From Candidatus Hydrogenedentota bacterium (GTDB taxonomy: Bacteria > Hydrogenedentota > Hydrogenedentia > Hydrogenedentales > SLHB01): 8,670 nt of DNA. The notes beneath the pieces were generated by a model, which worked only from the letters and a program-made list of their open reading frames with translations, did not search any database and was not told where the DNA came from. The DNA lies in assembly GCA_003552485.1 (NCBI GenBank), contig PUMX01000297.1, positions 1-8,670 on the forward strand, in the 5' to 3' direction. Made by a program: the position numbers and the translations under genes. Below are positions 6,534-8,670 of the stretch, in pieces; within the stretch, counting starts at the first letter, position 1, and each line of letters begins with the position of its first letter.

Positions 6534-8121
6534 GGGTCTCGAGGTACACGTAATCGGCGTCTCTGTCGTTGCTGCCGCCGACAAAGCCGAGACCGTGACG
6601 GTCGACAAACTGGCCTTCTTCAAGACCCTTGCCAGCGAACAGGTGCGCCCAACCAGCCTCGAAGACCAAGTCTTCTGTGTAGTGGTAGGTCGCGTTCAAC
6701 TCAGCTTCCCAACCCAGGTTGGTCGAGTTGCTGGTGTCCCAGAAGCTGAAACGCGGCGCGATGGGCACACGGAACCGTCCCAGACGGAAATGAGCCGGGG
6801 AACGGAATTCCTCGATCGCACGCAGGTGGTTCAGCGTCAATGCGACCTCGAGGTCTTCCATCACCATGGCTTCAACGCCGCCGCCGGCCAACCACACGTT
6901 GCTCATGTCGCGGAAGCCGAAGAACCGGCTGTAATGGACATCCGAGAACAAGCGGTTAAAGCTCACGCTGGCGTCGGCCCGGTAGAACGGATTCAGCCAC
7001 TCCCAGAAGTCGAGGTCACGGTTGTCTTCGCCGCCGATGTAGGCGCCCTTCAAGAACACCCGGGGGTTGGCCACGGCGTCGAACGTGTAGCCGACTTCGG
7101 CTTGACCGGCCCAGTTGTTCGAATCGGCGCGGTTGTCACCGTAAACAAAGGGCCTGAACAGGTAACCCACCTGGGACGCATCGTTGTGAAGCTGCCAGGC
7201 GACTTCGGCTTCGTAATCGAAACCTTCGAATGTGCCGGCTCCGCGGAGGCAAAACGTGTGCACGTTGTGCGTGTCGTAATCATCGACGCCGAAAAGGTCC
7301 TCGAACCACTCGGCGAGGAAGATCAGGTTGGTGTCCGCCAACGGCGTGGGGTCACGCAACCACAGCCAGTAGGCGTCGAACTCATGGTCCGGCATGCCCA
7401 GCCAGCTGGCGTACACGCCGGCGAACGTCACGTTGTCGTCCTGCCAGCGCGGGCTTCTCTCGGCCAATTGCGTGCCGAACACATCGACGGTGAACTCATC
7501 GACGTTGTACGACGCGCGGATACCGTCAAACGACAGGCCCGTGAAGAACGGAGCGGCCGAGTTCGTGCCGACCAGCCAGCCGCTGCCGAATTCCATCTCC
7601 TGACGACCGATCCGCATGGCCAACGGCGAACCCCACATGTCGTCGGCCTGCACATAGGCCTGATAGATCTCGACATTGCTGCCGCCTACGGGACGAAAAT
7701 CGGTTCCGTCGATCCAATCCGAACGGAAGTCATCGCCCCACAAGTTGTAATTGTCGAGCTCGATGTAAGCCGTCACCTGATCGGTGAAGTCGGCATGCAC
7801 GCCGAGACGGGTCCGTTGCTCGACATGATCGACATCGTTGCCCCGGCTGTCCCAGCGATAGGGGCTAATCAGGTTCGGGGTAAGCAGGTTGGCCGTCTGG
7901 CCAGGAACTGCGCCCTGAAGCACGCCGCCAATGGGGCGCTTAAACAGAAACTGGCCCGGCCAACGAATCGACTGACCCGTCGGGCTGGCAAACGTGTTCC
8001 GGTAGTAGTTGGCGCGAATCTGGATCGAGCCATCCACTGTGACGTTCTGCAGTTCGGCGAAAGCCGGCGCTGTCATGAAAACAGCGGCTGCGACGCACAT
8101 TACAATCAAAGTCTTACGCAT
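6520..8121 (-). CDS. Outer-membrane beta-barrel protein, alginate-export-like porin
   Basis: 533 residues. Residues 1-22 form a clear signal peptide (MRKTLIVMCV to PAFA) cleaved before ELQNV. The mature chain is rich in alternating hydrophobic/polar strands with aromatic girdles. It ends in YVYLETRLSF, with the terminal Phe needed for outer-membrane barrel insertion. The region EIYQAYVQADDMWG...RIGRQEMEFGSGW resembles the RxGRQE segment of alginate-export (AlgE-like) and related porins; total length also fits. It likely forms a channel for a polysaccharide or an anionic solute; the substrate cannot be read from sequence. A longer frame could begin at a TTG at 8130, but that codon directly abuts the AAAGGAGA ribosome site, so the ATG at 8121 (9 nt spacing) is the start. 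It has its own promoter about 350 nt upstream and a hairpin terminator downstream. Confidence 0.85.
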   Translation of the reverse strand: MRKTLIVMCVAAAVFMTAPAFAELQNVTVDGSIQIRANYYRNTFASPTGQSIRWPGQFLFKRPIGGVLQGAVPGQTANLLTPNLISPYRWDSRGNDVDHVEQRTRLGVHADFTDQVTAYIELDNYNLWGDDFRSDWIDGTDFRPVGGSNVEIYQAYVQADDMWGSPLAMRIGRQEMEFGSGWLVGTNSAAPFFTGLSFDGIRASYNVDEFTVDVFGTQLAERSPRWQDDNVTFAGVYASWLGMPDHEFDAYWLWLRDPTPLADTNLIFLAEWFEDLFGVDDYDTHNVHTFCLRGAGTFEGFDYEAEVAWQLHNDASQVGYLFRPFVYGDNRADSNNWAGQAEVGYTFDAVANPRVFLKGAYIGGEDNRDLDFWEWLNPFYRADASVSFNRLFSDVHYSRFFGFRDMSNVWLAGGGVEAMVMEDLEVALTLNHLRAIEEFRSPAHFRLGRFRVPIAPRFSFWDTSNSTNLGWEAELNATYHYTEDLVFEAGWAHLFAGKGLEEGQFVDRHGLGFVGGSNDRDADYVYLETRLSF

Positions 8122-8130
8122 GATGCGCAA

Positions 8131-8138
8131 TCTCCTTT
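8131..8138 (-). promoter_or_regulatory. Ribosome binding site deciding the barrel gene start
   Basis: AAAGGAGA on the minus strand lies 9 nt before the ATG at 8121 and directly against the TTG at 8130. The spacing excludes the TTG start. Confidence 0.75.
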
Positions 8139-8277
8139 AGGTGTTTGTCAGTTTGTATCTAACTCCAGGCGGATGTACTCAACCGCCTGCGGGATCCAGC
8201 AGACGGACGGACCATGTTTCTCCATCCCTTGCTGAGCTAACGTCACACAACTTATCTATCGAGAAAACATCGTAAGT

Positions 8278-8349
8278 TCAACGGTTCCGGGCAAGTTCCT
8301 CTAGGCTGTCTTCATCCCTCCTTCCGCTGCCAGATTCGGAACCCGTTGA
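8278..8349 (-). other. Two-stage stem-loop in the leader with purine-rich apical loop
   Basis: The outer helix pairs minus-strand TCAACGGGTTCCG (8349-8337) with CGGAACCGTTGA (8289-8278), 12 bp with one bulged G. The inner helix pairs TCTGGC (8334-8329) with GCCTAGA (8306-8300), 6 bp with one bulge. The apical loop (8328-8307) reads AGCGGAAGGAGGG and then ATGAAGACA, so it displays three overlapping GGA motifs and a near-perfect ribosome-site sequence with no gene behind it. Confidence 0.5.
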
Positions 8350-8392
8350 CGATGGGTAGTGCTCTATGAACAAAAACTAAATCTTGACAATT

Positions 8393-8425
8393 CCGGCCTT
8401 CGACGTGCCCCTCGGCCGGTGGGGC
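8393..8425 (-). other. Candidate H-type pseudoknot in the leader
   Basis: On the minus strand GCCCC (8425-8421) pairs with GGGGC (8411-8407). The loop between them contains CCGGCC (8419-8414), which is perfectly complementary to GGCCGG (8398-8393), eight nt past the first stem. The order is stem 1, one-nt loop, stem 2, two-nt link, then an 8-nt loop, the geometry of a compact H-type pseudoknot. The alternative is two mutually exclusive hairpins. Confidence 0.4.
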
Positions 8426-8477
8426 GCCGACGCTTTAGACACCCCTTTGGGAAGGTTTTCCCCTTAATCGCATGGCC

Positions 8478-8506
8478 AGTATAGCCGAGCATTCTCTAAA
8501 ATGCAA
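8478..8506 (-). promoter_or_regulatory. Sigma70-type promoter of the outer-membrane protein gene
   Basis: On the minus strand the -35 TTGCAT (8501-8506) lies exactly 17 nt from the -10 TATACT (8478-8483, five of six consensus bases). Predicted initiation is near 8471. Just upstream of the -35 is a CCCC-AAAATAA-GGGG inverted repeat (8507-8521), a possible regulator site. Confidence 0.65.
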
Positions 8507-8567
8507 CCCCTTATTTTGGGGGCCTTCCACGCCTATCAGGTCTCTAATTTGCCATAACTGACAAGAA

Positions 8568-8597
8568 ATTGCAAGCCTTTTTCTCAGGAAATGTCAA
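8568..8597 (-). promoter_or_regulatory. Possible second upstream promoter
   Basis: A consensus -35 TTGACA lies on the minus strand at 8592-8597, 18 nt from TGCAAT (8568-8573, four of six -10 bases). If used, it would lengthen the leader by about 90 nt. The stretch 8598-8670 beyond it shows nothing I can identify. Confidence 0.3.
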
Positions 8598-8670
8598 CTA
8601 AACACCGGCGGCGGTTTTACTCTGCCCTCGCAACCGCAGGCGCGTGATTCCCCACTGCATTCAGATTATC

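Larger units (their letters stand above)
8122..8471 (-). other. Long structured 5' leader of the outer-membrane protein gene
   Basis: With initiation predicted near 8471, the leader is about 350 nt, far longer than a ribosome site needs, and it holds no convincing gene. Directly visible structure, from the 5' end: a 5-bp hairpin GGGAA-AACC-UUCCC (8462-8449) that competes with a CCC-AAA-GGG hairpin; a possible pseudoknot (8425-8393); and a 12-bp helix with one bulged G (8337-8349 with 8278-8289). The long helix encloses a second 6-bp helix (8329-8334 with 8300-8306) and a 22-nt purine-rich loop. I do not recognise a known riboswitch class. Comparison by eye with cyclic-di-GMP-I, TPP, cobalamin, SAM, glycine and fluoride consensus features gave no match. 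Confidence 0.5.

Noticed and set aside
8148..8225. 25-residue open frame in the leader (MEKHGPSVCW start), ending 26 nt before the porin ATG
   Set aside because: Its only purine-rich sequence (AAGGG) directly abuts the ATG, which is too close to act as a ribosome site, and no family resemblance is seen. A regulatory leader peptide is not excluded but not supported.
6595..8235. Plus-strand open frame of 546 codons opposite the outer-membrane protein gene
   Set aside because: It is the antisense shadow of a high-GC gene. The minus strand has a signal peptide, a barrel C-terminus, a ribosome site, a promoter and a terminator; the plus frame has no recognisable motif or ribosome site.
8307..8328. 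AAGGAGGGATGAAGACAGCC as a real translation start
   Set aside because: The ribosome-like sequence is only 1 nt from the ATG, and the frame ends after four codons, so it is not a gene.
8393..8465. Possible cyclic-di-GMP-I (GEMM) riboswitch, because of AAAACC...CTAAAGC
   Set aside because: The conserved GGGACGCAAAGCC and GGTAGC-type segments are absent and the helices do not follow the GEMM order; the resemblance is superficial.

Overview
The window is GC-rich bacterial DNA. Its gene mix suggests a Gram-negative anaerobic or facultative heterotroph related to the Planctomycetes/Lentisphaerae/Candidatus Hydrogenedentes group. The clues are an H-X9-DG-type pseudopilin-like protein, a secreted beta-propeller protein of the glycoside-hydrolase type common in those phyla, a CXXCH-type NrfA with NrfH, and an alginate-export-type outer-membrane protein. 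The taxonomic placement is inference from family distribution, not something the sequence proves.

Layout, left to right. Positions 1-791 (minus strand) hold the first 263 codons of a secreted beta-propeller protein that runs off the left edge. Positions 912-1832 (minus) encode a pilin-like H-X9-DG protein. A hairpin at 1943-1972 closes the nrf unit. Positions 2003-4066 (minus) carry nrfH and nrfA, in transcription order nrfH then nrfA with a 39-nt gap; this is a complete menaquinol:nitrite (ammonifying) reductase module with a convincing sigma70-type promoter at 4119-4147. Transcribed away from it on the plus strand is a two-gene cassette: a 157-residue helical protein of unknown function (4338-4811) and a 490-residue phage-type terminase large subunit (4845-6317), with no other phage genes in the window. 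Convergent to the terminase is a 533-residue outer-membrane beta-barrel gene (6520-8121, minus), separated from it by a strong hairpin terminator. The last 550 bases hold no convincing gene. They contain the barrel gene's promoter (8478-8506) and an unusually long, structured 5' leader of about 350 nt.

How the genes fit together: NrfH takes electrons from the quinol pool and passes them to NrfA, which reduces nitrite to ammonium in the periplasm. The outer-membrane barrel and the beta-propeller protein fit uptake or breakdown of polysaccharide-derived carbon. The terminase pair has no obvious link to its neighbours and may be a phage remnant or a domesticated packaging motor. The most unusual parts of the window are this stand-alone terminase cassette and the barrel gene's leader, which has a possible pseudoknot, a long helix with a purine-rich apical loop and a tandem set of GGA motifs.
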